A stretch of DNA of 64,000 bases from Terebella lapidaria. Its lineage: Eukaryota > Annelida > Polychaeta > Terebellida > Terebellidae. Position numbers and translations under genes: made by a program. Below are positions 1 through 11,612 of the stretch, one piece after another; positions within the stretch are counted from its first letter, which is position 1, and the number at the start of each line of letters is the position of its first letter. A model generated the notes under the pieces. That model searched no databases. It was not told where the DNA came from and worked only from the letters and a program-made list of their open reading frames with translations. The DNA lies in contig OX424567.1 in assembly GCA_949152475.1 (NCBI GenBank), positions 28,607,402-28,671,401 of the forward strand. Direction: 5' to 3'.

Positions 1-1482
1 TTGCCCGAAGATTTTCTTACGTGTTCGTTCTCTGGTCAGGATTTCTGGTGCTGACAGCTCGTCTCCTGTGGATTCCTCATCATCATTCTCGTCTCCTGAT
101 TTCCCATTTTTCTCGGTATACACAACTAACCACGGTTCATACAGCTTTTGTATGCTTTTCATTCGCTCGTATTCATTCATAATCTCGTCTTCAGCCGTAT
201 TTCCGTCTTGAATATCTGTGCTCACGTATGTCACATCGTCTGCATCGCCCTCAAATGGCTTCAATACATCAAAATGTACAACTCTTTGTTTTCTCGGATT
301 TGAGCAAAGCGAGATTCTGTAATCAACATCTGTAACTTTCCCTCGTATTCTCCACGGCCCTGTCCATGGTCTCGCAAACTTACTACTTTGTTTTAATGGC
401 AAGTAGTAGTATCTTACTAGTTCTCCCGCCTTGAAAGCTGGTCTACTTTTCGCGTATGCATCATAGCCACGTTTTTGGCGTACAGCTGCTCGTTTTAAGT
501 GTTCTCGTGCAAATTCATGTGTCGTCCTAATCATTTTTCTCAGATATTGCACGTATTCTGGCCCACATTTGGGGAAATTATCGTCTGCTGTTGTTGGGAA
601 AAGTAGATCAACAGGTAGATTCGTCTCACGCCCATAGATCATAATCTGGGGTGTACATCCCGTGGATGAGTGCACTGACGTTCTGTACGCCATCATCACG
701 TACGGCAGGTGTAGATCCCTGTCATTACCTCGCTCTGACACGAACGCACTCAACATATTCAGTAGCGTCCGATTATATCTCTCAACTTGCCCGTCACTCT
801 GGGGTCTGAATGCGACTGTACGTATTTTCTCGGCTCCTAGTAGCGTCAACGTCTGTTTGAATAAACTCGACTCGAACTCAGTCCCTTGATCGGAGTGTAC
901 CGTCTTCGGAACTCCATGATACACGATCCATCTATTTACGAGTACATCGGCTACTGCCTTGGCAGTGTGGCGTCTCAGCGGAAATGCGTCTGTATACTTT
1001 GAAAAGTAATCTGAAATTACCAAGATATACCGGTATCCCTTCCGCGTCACTTTGTGTGTGTCTCGGATATCTAATGCTATCCTGTCAAATGGTGCTCCCG
1101 TGGGCAACTGCGTCAATGGGGTCCTCTGGGGCCCAGGTTTACCTTTTCTCGTGGCACATTCGGGGCATGTGGCACACCATCTCGCAACATCTAATGCCAG
1201 TCCCGGCCAGTAAAATCGTCTTTTGACCCGGAATATGGTCCTCTGGATCCCAAGGTGTCCAGCAATTCTGAGGTCATGCAACTGGTGCAGTACCATTTCT
1301 CGTAACGATATCGGCAACACAATCTGTTGAATAATCTTTTTCGTCTGATTTTCTCTCGTCATTCTGATTAGGAGCTCATCTTTTATCGACAGTTGCGCCC
1401 ATCTGGACACCAGAATTTTTGTTTCCTCGTCATAACGTGCCAGCTCTTGGTTACTCGGTCTATTCAGTGTCACGTCCGTCTT
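1..1482 (-). CDS. pol: Ty3/gypsy integrase (pol 3' part), partial at window edge
   Basis: Minus-strand open frame from just after a TAA (1483-1485) to the window edge, about 494 codons with no stop. Integrase inserts the element cDNA into host DNA. Visible in order: an HHCC zinc-binding domain (LHDLRIAGHLGIQRT, then CATCPEC), catalytic Asp in ALDIRDTH, second Asp in HSDQGTEFES, catalytic Glu in SDGQVERYNRTL, a GPWRIRGKVTDVDYRI segment like the integrase C-terminal domain, then an acidic tail. All DDE residues are present. No reverse transcriptase or RNase H lies upstream: the 5' LTR comes only about 330 bp before, so the element is internally deleted. It is related to the integrase at 44604-45800 but not identical. 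Confidence in the domain call is high; whether the frame is expressed is unknown. Confidence 0.93.
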
Positions 1483-1795
1483 TTATTATGCTCTCCCCGA
1501 CCGTAGCCATGCTTTACAAATACACGTTTTCTGCAGCAGTATTGGACTTTTATCTCAATCTTCTCGATATCTTTATGGCAAGTAACAAAAGTCACTCACC
1601 TTTGCGTGATATCTTGTCTTCACCAGTCCGCCCGTCTCCACGTTCATTAGATTTCTCGTCAGGTATAGCTACGCCCTTGTATCGTCAAGCGCGGCTAGAC
1701 TCCAGCTGTGACGTTCCTCGAATTATCGATTTTTCGCGGCAGTGATTATCACGGAAAGTTTCAGTTTTTCACGAAAATTCCTCCACAGGTTCAGA

Positions 1796-1813
1796 CCCTG
1801 GTCAACGGCGCCA
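1796..1813 (-). promoter_or_regulatory. Primer binding site of the left gypsy element
   Basis: Read on the minus strand, TGGCGCCGTTGACCAGGG lies two bases after the LTR end, where a tRNA-complementary primer site is expected. TGG complements the CCA tail of a tRNA. I could not assign the tRNA from memory. The position equals that of the primer site in the second gypsy element at 50280. Confidence 0.7.
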
Positions 1814-1815
1814 AA

Positions 1816-2314
1816 TGAAGTATTAACCGGCCAGCCTTTCGGGCCTTGGGGCCGGGACTTCGTCCGTGATCCCTCGTTGTCCCTTACCGAGAGAATTTGT
1901 ATATAGTTTTTGCACGACGATCTCAAATCCACGTGGGCGGGTGCCAAAGTTCACGACAAACACTAGGGTCCAGTTTAAATGTTTATTGATGAAGAAATAT
2001 GACCCTTAATCTGGAAATAACGTCTCCGATATACAGATAAATGTCTCTTGTAACAATTTATGCCTTCATTCAGACTTCATTCACACGGATGTTGATAATA
2101 TATTACAATTTCCAATGCTGTTCAAATTATGAGTGACGCCATTAAAGTCAGCATGTCCAGAGAGAGAGAGGAAGGGGCGGGGCCTAATATTAATAAGTTT
2201 ATGAAAGTCGTTCTGTATATTATATTAAAGAGCGGTCGGTCACAGGTCAAATAATACTACATTAGCGTATTTAGAAAGAATCACCTGCCGCGATCTTTGG
2301 GCAAAATCGCCACA
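1816..2314 (-). repeat. 5' LTR of the left gypsy element
   Basis: This 499-bp LTR begins, on the minus strand, with TGTGGCGATTTTGCCC and ends ...ACTTCA just before the primer site, giving TG...CA ends. An AATAAA is present on the minus strand near 1990. Its first ~37 bases closely match the start of the LTRs at 38103 and 50299, so the two elements are related families. The rest of the LTR differs. The partner LTR would lie beyond the left edge. Confidence 0.8.
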
Positions 2315-4240
2315 TTAGCATTACACCCATAAATGCATGATCACTGTAGTTGAAACAAAATATGGCATAAAATACTTGGTTTGGACCTCATCAAATTAAG
2401 GATTATGTGCATAATTTGCCCATTCAATGCTCCCAATTCATTGAAAGAAGTTGAAGGCCATAAAGTGCTTTCACGGAGAGCAAGTGGGTTAAGGTAAGGC
2501 TGCACTATGATTTGTTGTGTATCAAAAAAATATTCCAATGCATAAAAATGTCTTTCCCTACTCGTCCAACAAACATGCCTATATGAGGATATAATTGGTG
2601 AAATCTATTGTATTCTTTGCAAATAATCACCAGAGTGAGTTTTCTAAATACGCACACAAAATGTGAAAATGAACGTCTCCAATAACTGACCTGGGGATTC
2701 CACAATTGTGGACAGCATTTTCATCGCTGCGCACTCAAAGTATATCCAGAATGATCTACAGAAGATGTAATACAACATCCGAGCAATATCTTGTAATACC
2801 TCAACAAAATCAAAGTATATCCTCCCAAAAGTGTCACTGTTTCAGTCTACGGCAAACCAAAAAAATCAATATGGCCCGTTGCAAATCAAGTGAAACTACT
2901 TTTATTACCTCAATTTATCGCTGTAAACAGGTTATGAGAACACGTGTACTGTAGTTGTGTGCTAAGCAGGAGGAGCCATTAGCCTAGGCAGGCCCTGTTA
3001 CTGGGATCACTGGGCCAGAGGAGACAATAATCATTTAGCACAGAGTTTCAACGTGTGTGTGGGTTGTGGCCCTTGTGGATAATCTATTGCAATGTTTGTC
3101 CTGATTAGACCTTGTTAAATAGCTTATATTGCATTACTTTTGGTTAATAATATTTTGAAATATATGGCACAATACCATGTCTGGCTATTACTTTGAGTGC
3201 GTCTATGTATATATATGCGCGTTCTATTCTTAGTCCATGAATCACGAACTCTTCCTGTCCATGTGCGAAACCCTAGTTCACTGTCGATAATAAACGAAAT
3301 TGTTCCAGTATTTTCTTAAAGTGTTCAATATCTTCGCAAATCAGTACCAAGGACTTGGCAACACTTGCGAGGGAATTGAGAGTCACACGTACGTTTCAAT
3401 CATTTGAGAAACTCCCTCACGATTACCGTTCGCAGTTTGTCGCAAATCCAGTGTTATTGTAGTTTGCCATTGAAATCAGTGAAACATTTGTTGCCACTGC
3501 GCAAATTTCTCGCAATTTGAGCTTCATTGCGATACGGATTTAAGTACTGTGTAAACTGCACTAAAGTCCTTTCATAATTAAAAGACACCAAAAAAAGGTG
3601 ATGTAATAACTCCAGTTTTATGTACTTTACAATCGCTTTGCTTTTGGTCTGGTAGATTTTAAGTGCATACAACTGGAAATAATACAGCAAACGTTGGCGT
3701 TTTTAAATTAACTTTAAAGCTATAAATTTGGAGAAGGTATATATTTACATGGAAGTGCACCACATATGAACGCATGTTTGAAACATTACTGCATCATACG
3801 TACAGACAAGAGCGGTGAAACCGACTGAGGATGTAATAGACACGTGAAATTTCAGGATTTCATACTACATTACTATTGAATCCATGTGACATGCTCAAAT
3901 GCATAGACGTATGCTTGAAAATTTCCCTCTCTCTGTCTTTTTCTCGGGCATGTTACATCCAGAACTAATGAATTTGAAGAGATCCCGCCCACTCGTCATT
4001 TCGTACAGAAAACAATGCATGAATATTATATTATCGTAGTTGGAGATATGGCAACAGAGTGGATCCCATACACTATTTCTTTGTTCATTGTCTCTCTGAG
4101 ATTCCCATGGGCGAAATACTCTTCGACTGGGGGAAAAACCTGGTTTCGAAGAGAAAATACTTTGAACGTGTGTTCTACAGAGCTCGACATAAATAATTCA
4201 GTTAATTAATATAATCTAACGAATATTTTCGTCGAATGGT
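2315..4240. other. No gene seen; AT-rich unique-looking DNA
   Basis: Only short ORFs with no recognisable domain occur on either strand. No tandem repeat, TIR pair or RNA gene was seen. A GA run (GAGAGAGAGAGG) near 2160 lies in the preceding LTR. Confidence 0.6.
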
Positions 4241-4362
4241 GCAATTTTTTCGACACTATCGCTGCTGCATGATAAAACCGAATATTGTGAAAACCCCGAC
4301 ATGGTCGGCTTTTTCATGTGATAAAAGTGACCATGTCGCTTTTTTCACGTGAAATATCCGAC

Positions 4363-4412
4363 CATGTCGCTTTTTTCACGGTTGGTATTTCCGCCGTGAA
4401 AAAAGCGACATG
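4363..4412. repeat. Perfect 19-bp inverted repeat (hairpin) in a GTGAAAAAAGCGACATG repeat patch
   Basis: CATGTCGCTTTTTTCACGG at 4363-4381 is the exact reverse complement of the sequence at 4394-4412, with a 12-bp loop. Looser copies of the motif lie at 4300-4360, 4430-4480 and 4876-4970. The patch could be a small foldback element. No terminal repeats or target duplication could be fixed. Confidence 0.75.
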
Positions 4413-4997
4413 CCCGTGAAATACCCGACATTAACTGCGGAGCTATTGAAATAGCTTTTGTTCGTGAAATTCACGACATGCATGACCATATTATCGTCCA
4501 ATTCATGGACAACGCAATATTGAATCAGGACACAGCGCTGAAATCGAGTGGTAGTGGACGATCTGGCACAACAGGGAGGGGGGGGGGGGTTATGGTGCGA
4601 TATATGACCAATACATCGAACGATGTTGGGTGCGTTATGTGCTGCGTTCCATTTAAGTCGTGCAAATGGTGATCATGAGTGAGAAGATACGGTAGTAGGC
4701 CTACGAGTTCAAAGCATTCCATTGGCAAAACACACAAATTGACATCAAGTGTGTCTGTTTACATTTCCTATTGCAACAATGATTAAATTGGAACGTATTT
4801 AGAAGCCAAATAATCCATGATGTGGATATTGCAAGCAGATTAGAATAAAATATTATCCACCAATCACATCAGGCGTGAAAAATGCGACATGGGCGATAAT
4901 AAGCATTCGACCGTGAGAAACGCGACATACATGGTGTTCGATTTTCTCACATGTCGCGTTTGTCATGCTACATCGCCAATTTATCGCCAAATACATA

Positions 4998-6495
4998 GGG
5001 TAGATTCAGGTTGACCGATACATTCAGGTTGACCGATACACGGAAGGTTGTGTTACGATAAAAATGAAATGCGATAAATCTAGTATTGATTTTATATGGC
5101 GAACATATTAATGATATGGGGACACGTGTTTTGATAATGCGTTTTCCCGCCAAATCATCAAATTGCCGATTTGGGACGTTTTCGCAAAAATAGTGCAATA
5201 CAACGCTCGGCAAAACCAGGCGAGCAATGTTTTACTTGGATATTTATCGCTAAGCATGTCATTTGCTTCAAAATAAATATAGGACAAAATAATTAATATC
5301 ATCTATCAGCTTTTCGGCGACAGTTTTGGATATCAACAAAAATGATTTTCCTAGGATGAAAATAGGCGATAATATGGTTATTTTAGATGTGTATCGGTCG
5401 ACCTTAATACATTCAGTTTGACCGATACAGCATGATTCAGGTTGACCGATACACTCAAAGGTCACCCGTCATGCCCCCGTAGAATTTACTTAAATATATT
5501 ATAAAGCAATATAAACATAGTAGTAATAATAACAATATATTATAGTAATAATAATAATACCAAAAATTGTATAAATACATATATGTAGCATGTTGGTGTA
5601 TATATGCCTACATATTGGCTTGTACGAATATACCACATGCTGATTGGTCCTTTGATCTTAGCTAGATAGATTTCATCGAGAGATGAAAATTATTACCATA
5701 TTCGGGAGTAACGAGGGAAAACCATGGACTGGCGCCATCAGAAATATTTATACACTACTGGTGGTATAATAGTATATGATGTCTGCAACTTCTGGTTTGA
5801 TGTGCCATGTGCCGAAGAGGAGTGAGTTTTTGATGATCATGGCACGCGTTATATCTTAAGTGCATGTAGTTTATATGTAAATAGGTAAATGATATGTATT
5901 CGTGAGTGTTTCCGTGACATGCACGTTATTTCTGTTGATGACTGTTGTGCCACAAGGTGTTTTATGTAAATATATTGCAATCGCCTTTAATCTGTTGATA
6001 ATCAGAAGGATCATCTAAAGTTCCATATGCAATGTCATTTCCACGTTGTATTTGCCGAATGTCTCCATACTTATGTAGTCCCTACATGTAGTCTAATATA
6101 TTGTCATTACCTATAGATACACTGTATGTAAAGTATATTGGTTTCATGCGGATACCATAACTTATGAGTCAATAAATTTTACACACTTGCATGCTATTCG
6201 CACAGTTGTGCTCTCAGACGCGAAGATATGTGTGTGGTATCAGTTGGTGTATCGGTCAAACTGAACGTACTGTATCGGTCAACCTGAATCAGTCAGGTTT
6301 CACCAATAGAGCAACACTCCGAATATATATTTTTTTTGTACAAAATATATTCACATTGAAACGATAAAAACTTTCGAGTTCAGACCGTTTGGATACTTAG
6401 GTAATACAATTATCATCAGAGCCTGAAAAAATTATATTGCCTAGTCGTGAACATGGGTCGAATGCTTAAGTGTATCGGTCGACCTTAATCTACCC
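4998..6495. mobile_element. 1.5-kb non-autonomous TIR transposon with TA target duplication
   Basis: The left end GGGTAGATTCAGGTTGACCG and the inverse right end GGGTAGATTAAGGTCGACCG match with two differences. TA flanks both sides (4996-4997, 6496-6497). The subterminal motif AGGTTGACCGATACA recurs in tandem at the left end (5008-5040), internally near 5392-5460, and in inverse orientation near 6245-6290 and 6471. No transposase ORF is present. The TA duplication suggests mobilisation by a Tc1/mariner-like or similar transposase; the superfamily is not proven. Confidence 0.82.
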
Positions 6496-6955
6496 TAACT
6501 ACGGTGTGCATTCAGTCAACCGTGTATCACTTTTGTTTCTACTGTCGAGTCATCGCTCGATCATTTGTCACGCTTATTCTTATGTCAGTGCCAATGTTTC
6601 CTTGTTTTGGGGCAGTAAAACTAGCACATTTGTTACGTTCCATTTTCTGACTGCGTCTTCACTTCTAACAACCATGCGCATTTATTTTTCGCTGTCCTAC
6701 AGCGAGCTAATTTTTCGCTCGCAAGGTGCGGAAGATTGATTATCGTGGTATTTAGCGTTGGCAATGTGTAAAAGTCGGAATAGGTTCCGAGTTCAACACC
6801 ACCGCCTTCAACATTGATATTTCAGTGCTTATAAATATTCCGACGGTACTCAAATTTATTGGACACTTCTCATATGACATATATATTGTCGCATAATTGT
6901 ACACTGTTGACCAAAAACAACTTTACGAATATATTGAATTTTGGGCCAAATAGTA

Positions 6956-7171
6956 CGGAGCCCCTGAGATGACATACCGAAAATATTTATTAATTCGTGC
7001 GCACGGTTTACCAATTCGTGCGCACGGTTTACCAATCCGTGCGCACGAATTATCAAACCGTGCGCACAGTTTACCAATTCGTGGCCACGGTTTACTAATT
7101 CGTGCGCACCGTTTACTAATTCGTGTGCACGGATTAATAAATATATCTGGTATGTCACCTCAGGGGCTCCG
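6956..7171. mobile_element. 216-bp palindromic MITE with TA target duplication
   Basis: The ends CGGAGCCCCTGA (left) and TCAGGGGCTCCG (right) are inverted repeats, flanked by TA at 6954-6955 and 7172-7173. Similarity between the arms continues inward about 45 bp. The centre is a tandem array of ~20-bp units based on AATTCGTGCGCACGG, itself partly palindromic. The element is open in frames on both strands only because of this repeat structure; I do not call a protein. Confidence 0.85.
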
Positions 7172-7530
7172 TAAAATAGAAAACGGTGCTGAATTTTATA
7201 AACACCTTGCTATTTTTTTATGGGCGTACTCGATCAGGGACTCGATTTTTTTATGGGCGTACTCGATCAGTGTTCATACGAACTAGACGGTACCAATTGC
7301 TTTCACATCGGTATATTCGTCCGACGTGGGCATCGTAGGCCTGTTTAATATGCGCACGGAATTAAATTGAAAACAGTGCTAGAAATGATCGCGCTTTTGA
7401 CTTCTGTCATCTGGGGAGATCTGGTGCTTTGCACCAGGTATGATTCTTGTTTATACCATTCTGTACCCTGTTTACAGCTTGAAGTGTGATCACTCTGTAT
7501 AATAATACTCAGTTCGTGGTAAGCTCCGCC

Positions 7531-8316
7531 TACGGAAGCGTAGAAGGGCCACCCAGGAAATTATTTTTTTTTAAATTCCCGACTTAGTAACACGATAATA
7601 TCGACTTAGTATCTCGATAATATCGACTTAGTATCTCGATAATATCGACTTAAGAGTGGATCAGGCACAGGAAGATTTATTTTTTTCAAATTCCCGAGTT
7701 AGTAACTCGATAATATCGAGTTAGTAACACGATAATATCGAGTTAGTATCTCGATAATATCGAGTTAGTAAGTCGATAAAATCGAGTTAGTAACTCGATA
7801 ATATCGAGTTAGTATCTCGATAATATCGAGTTAGTAACTCGATAATATCGAGTTAGTAAGTCGATAAAATCGAGTTAGTAACTCGATAATATCGACTTAG
7901 TATCTCGACTTAAATCACAGCACATGATGTATAGTCTGCTTGTGCAAATACATAATGAGAAAACAAATAAACATTACTATTATGTAATTAATGTAATTGA
8001 TATTTACATCAGAGGGGAAAGTTTTCATTTTAGATATCATTTATTTCAATGTTCACACGTGGACATATACGCCAATTGACACAGTCGTTAATGGTTACCC
8101 TCGTACATTATACATACATGTACACAATGGGCCGGACAACCCTAAAATATTAAGTCGATATTATCGAGTTACTAAGTCGATATTATCGAGTTACTAACTC
8201 GATATTATCGAGATACTAACTCGATATTATCGAGATACTAAGTCGATATTATCGAGTTACTAAGTCGGGAATTTAAAAAAAAGAATTTTCCTGGGTGACC
8301 CTTCTACGCTTCCGTA
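7531..8316. mobile_element. 786-bp MITE with long TIRs and internal TCGATAATATCGAG arrays
   Basis: The left end TACGGAAGCGTAGAAGGG and the right end CCCTTCTACGCTTCCGTA are inverted. Similarity runs ~65 bp inward through an A/T run to AAATTCCCGACTTAGTAAC. CTCCGCC is duplicated on both sides (7524-7530, 8317-8323). The interior has roughly 20-bp tandem units of TCGAGTTAGTAACTCGATAA type at 7590-7910, and the opposite orientation at 8150-8270. No coding capacity. A 7-8 bp duplication would fit a hAT-type transposase, but this is inference. Confidence 0.85.
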
Positions 8317-9182
8317 CTCCGCCACCCGTGTCGATCACCTGACCGTTTTCACGTGCATGGGACATTGTGAATTTTGTTGACAAAACATACAATTGAGTAT
8401 TAGTGTTTACTCACTTGTCTGAATGGACCAAGGCCTATACATATTTTACATATATATTATATTCCCAAACAATTAGTCCCACAAATTTCACATTATATCG
8501 TGACTATTTAGTTGAAATGTGGCCTACTTATCTGTGTTTTACCATACACAGATGTACATGAGTCAAAATAAATCATATTTTTGTGTAATTATATCTAAAC
8601 GTGGCTTATTATGTGTTCGTGCAAATGAATCAGTGCAACATCTGGCTACACGTGGAGCTCTTGGAATTCTATACATTGGAGAAACCAATAATGCGAAGAC
8701 ATTTTTGGGAGTCCCTAACCCTGTATGTTCGGGATAAAATTTAAGATGAAAATAATCGGTTAAAATGTCCACTATTTTTGGTGTTTTGTCCCCCAGTATC
8801 CATAGATTCAGTTGGTATGTCATTTGTATTAAGCAAGTACCCATTTGATAGTGTTTTTGGGTCCACCAATTTTCAAAATATTTACTGCAACACATATGTC
8901 ATCACATGTTCAGCTTATGGGGCCTGTTCTTCACAGTATCTATAGACATGGGGCCCAGAAGCCAGAGCTACTTCCCGGTGTAATTTATCTTGAAAACACT
9001 TCCTCCCCTCTCTTTCCCCCTTTTTGCTTCTTTCCTTTTTCTTTTCTCTCTGTTTTTTAGGGGGGCGCCTCTGCCAAATCTTTACATTGACATTCTGAGC
9101 ACCCACTGTGCCTAGGGTGATGTCCGGTTCCCATATATTTACGAATGTTAGCGAGTGCCGACAAATAACCTTGACCTCCAAG

Positions 9183-9368
9183 ATGGCGAACGAACAGATG
9201 CCCCGTGTTGACATGCAAAAAGAGTTTGCTAACCTGAATGAATCAGACAAACATTTTGTCAAGAAATTGGAGCGCATGAATCAACAGCGGGCAGGCGATC
9301 TGAAGGCACTACGGTCGAGAAACAAAATCACCGGGCTGCTCATCGGCGGTTTTGCTGTCGGTGTCTGT
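9183..9368 (+). CDS. coa3: COA3/CCDC56-like cytochrome c oxidase assembly factor, probable first exon
   Basis: COA3 is a small single-pass inner-mitochondrial-membrane protein that helps COX1 synthesis and complex IV assembly. The start ATG lies in CCAAGATGGCGAAC, a YY1-like initiator context common in nuclear genes for mitochondrial proteins. The product begins MANEQMPRVDMQKEFANLN; a charged helix with HFVKKLERMNQQRAG follows, then RSRNKITGLLIGGFAVGV, matching the family pattern of basic residues before a membrane helix (around residues 45-62). Coding resemblance ends near 9360-9400. Either a donor GT near 9361 starts an intron, or the gene is broken where the inverted repeat at 9400 begins. 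I did not find the next exon. The identification rests on a short match. Confidence 0.55.
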
Positions 9369-9399
9369 ATCCTTTCTCACAAGTCTCGAAGTGTCCAGC

Positions 9400-10841
9400 C
9401 CAAGCGATGCGGAGCGCGTCCAAGATGGCGCACATTGGTGATCGGGACGAAAACAAACAAATCACGATTATGACAGTTTTCTGAACTCACACACAGAATT
9501 GTCTTTTTGTATCCACTCAGATACACGAGAGGACCCAAATTACATATGACAACGCACTTAGCGTCAGAGTACCTAATCATCGACTCTCTCCCTAATGCTC
9601 GACCCCTGCAAAAGGCTGGGCAAAACTTGAATAAACTAAAATGTGAAATTTGCTGAAATGTGAATTTGAAGTACTTTCAATGTGGTTTTCGTCAGATGTC
9701 TGTTTTACACAGCTGTTTGGCAGTGTTTGCAGGGGTTGACAATTAAGGACAGGCTCAATGATTAGGTACCCTGACGGTAAATGCCCCGAAATATTGTTGA
9801 AAATCCCCTCCAAACATTGATTTCAGCCTTGGCTGACAGCGGCCAAGAATTTTACCAGAGAGGATCAGTGATGTTTGCAGGGGATTTTTTGCAATATATT
9901 TAGGTATTTAGTAGAGTTATCATATATAATTTGAGTCCTCTCAAACATCAGCATACATACACAACGAACAGTTTGTGTGCCAGCCCCTAAATCGGTCATA
10001 ATGGTGATTTGTTTATTTTCGTCCCGAGTAGGGCCTGCACGATTAATGGGTTAACCGCCGACGGCTAGCATTTTTTTTAATAACCTCGAATAACCGGCTG
10101 TTGAATCTCCAAACGATTAACCGGTTAACCGTCAAATACCGGATAACTGTCTTTTATAACCTTGATAAGTGAATAAAGTGATCACCAAACCGTCTGCTCA
10201 GGCTCCTGACAAGTTCGACAAACAATATTGTCTTCTCTGAGCGGCCCTCAGAGAAGACGATATTGTTTGTCTAGACTAGGCCTACTGACAAGTCTGCTGA
10301 CAGCTTTCACTGTCCCCAGAGTGGGGCGGGATCAAACAAGCTGACAGCGTACCCGTCCACAATCTTGACTGTTCTCATTACCGTAAATTACCTAGTACAC
10401 AGTACACAATTTTTGCAGGGAAGAAAAAGCATACTTTGCCGGGTGGGGTAGAAGGGTATATTGTATCCCCACATCCAGTACAGTGAGAACACCACCAACA
10501 AAATTATTTTAAATTACTATTTACCTCACTCTATTTTTATAAATGTGTGTGATACCACTTAAAATTCTGATGTCTAATGCTTAATTGAACCTTGAAAACT
10601 CATAGTATTACGGTACCGGAAGTATTTCCACGAAAAGGGGAATACCCAGCTGATCAGAACTCAGAAGACAAAACAACATCATACTTCTCTAAATCATAAT
10701 TTTTTTTACAGTTTATCGGTTACAGTTGGGTTAATAGCCCACGGTTAACCGGCTATTCTTTTTACTAATCGTGCAGGCCCTAGTCCCGAGCACCAATGTG
10801 GGCCATCTTGGACGCGCACTGCGTCACTTGGGCTGACAAAA
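9400..10841. repeat. Inverted duplication of an apparent gene start (arms 9400-9474 and 9994-10841)
   Basis: The plus-strand segment 9400-9474 (CAGCCCAAG...ATTATGAC) recurs on the minus strand, split between 10841-10791 and 10020-9994 by the hAT-like element at 10029-10782. Each arm has CGCGTCCAAGATGG followed by a short frame: MAHIGDRDENKQITIMT on plus (ATG at 9425) and MAHIGARDENKQITIMT on minus. Of four base differences in this frame, three are synonymous by my reading. Similarity stops after ATTATGAC. This could be a duplicated gene 5' end or the arms of an unrecognised foldback element. The protein is not recognised. Confidence 0.6.
10029..10782. mobile_element. 754-bp hAT-like MITE with 8-bp target duplication
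   Basis: The ends TAGGGCCTGCACGATTA and TAATCGTGCAGGCCCTA are perfect inverted repeats. The 8-bp duplication GTCCCGAG flanks it at 10021-10028 and 10783-10790. TAGGG... ends with an 8-bp duplication fit the hAT superfamily. Subterminal GGTTAACCG-type motifs occur near both ends. No transposase ORF. It interrupts the minus-strand arm of the inverted gene-start duplication. Confidence 0.9.
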
Positions 10842-11612
10842 CAGTCCCCGATCTAACCCCCGAAATTTTCCCAAATCTGGGAACATCGCACACAGCTGTG
10901 GTGTGGCCATAAAACTTAGCTGGACTGTCCTAACGACTCTGGAAGGCACCTCCAGATCAGTATACTGCCGGACAAAGGTTGTGTCTTGAAGCCAAAGAAT
11001 CATAATATTCCCTTGAAAATATAGATAGGAATGCTAATTTTGGTACCTTAGGGGAGTAAAAAATCTACATAAATTATATCTATCATATAAATTGAGAAAA
11101 ATGCATGAAATACTGGCATATCAGTAATTTTACTAGAAAATACTTGCCTCTGTACAATACAAGCGTCATGGTAGGGCATCATATCCCCATACCCACCTCC
11201 ACCCAACTCCCACGGGACCTTGCACGGGCATCACGAGTCAGAGTGGACTGGTTTGTTCACTCTGGATACCTGTTGGAAGTATTGTTAGTCAGCACTGGGT
11301 CAACTGCTTCATGTGCTTGGACCATCAGCAAGTACTGGACTCCATGCTCGTTTCTTTCCCTTTTTTATGAGGCAGAAATACCACCCCTCTCCTTTCACCT
11401 GTTCCCAACTGACATCAACAAACAGGCCGCTGAAGGGATGTATGTGACCCCTGGGCCAATGTACATGTAGGGAGCTTCTGGATATTATGCTGTGTAGAAT
11501 ACCAGGCCATACAATGCATGTAGACTGTACCTTGGAATTGACATCCAGTAATCAGAATTGGCTTTACTCCACAATCATTGGAGTGTACCATGATTATATT
11601 TAATCCATATTA

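Noticed and set aside
1419..1947. ORFs of 108 (+) and 74 (-) codons beside the left integrase
   Set aside because: They overlap the primer site, LTR and leader of the gypsy element and show no domain.
6856..7286. ORFs on both strands with RAHELVN / RAHGLPI repeats
   Set aside because: They are translations of the palindromic core of the 216-bp MITE.
11105..11470. 121-codon plus-strand ORF as a second COA3 exon
   Set aside because: It has no resemblance to the COA3 C-terminal region and no suitable splice acceptor.
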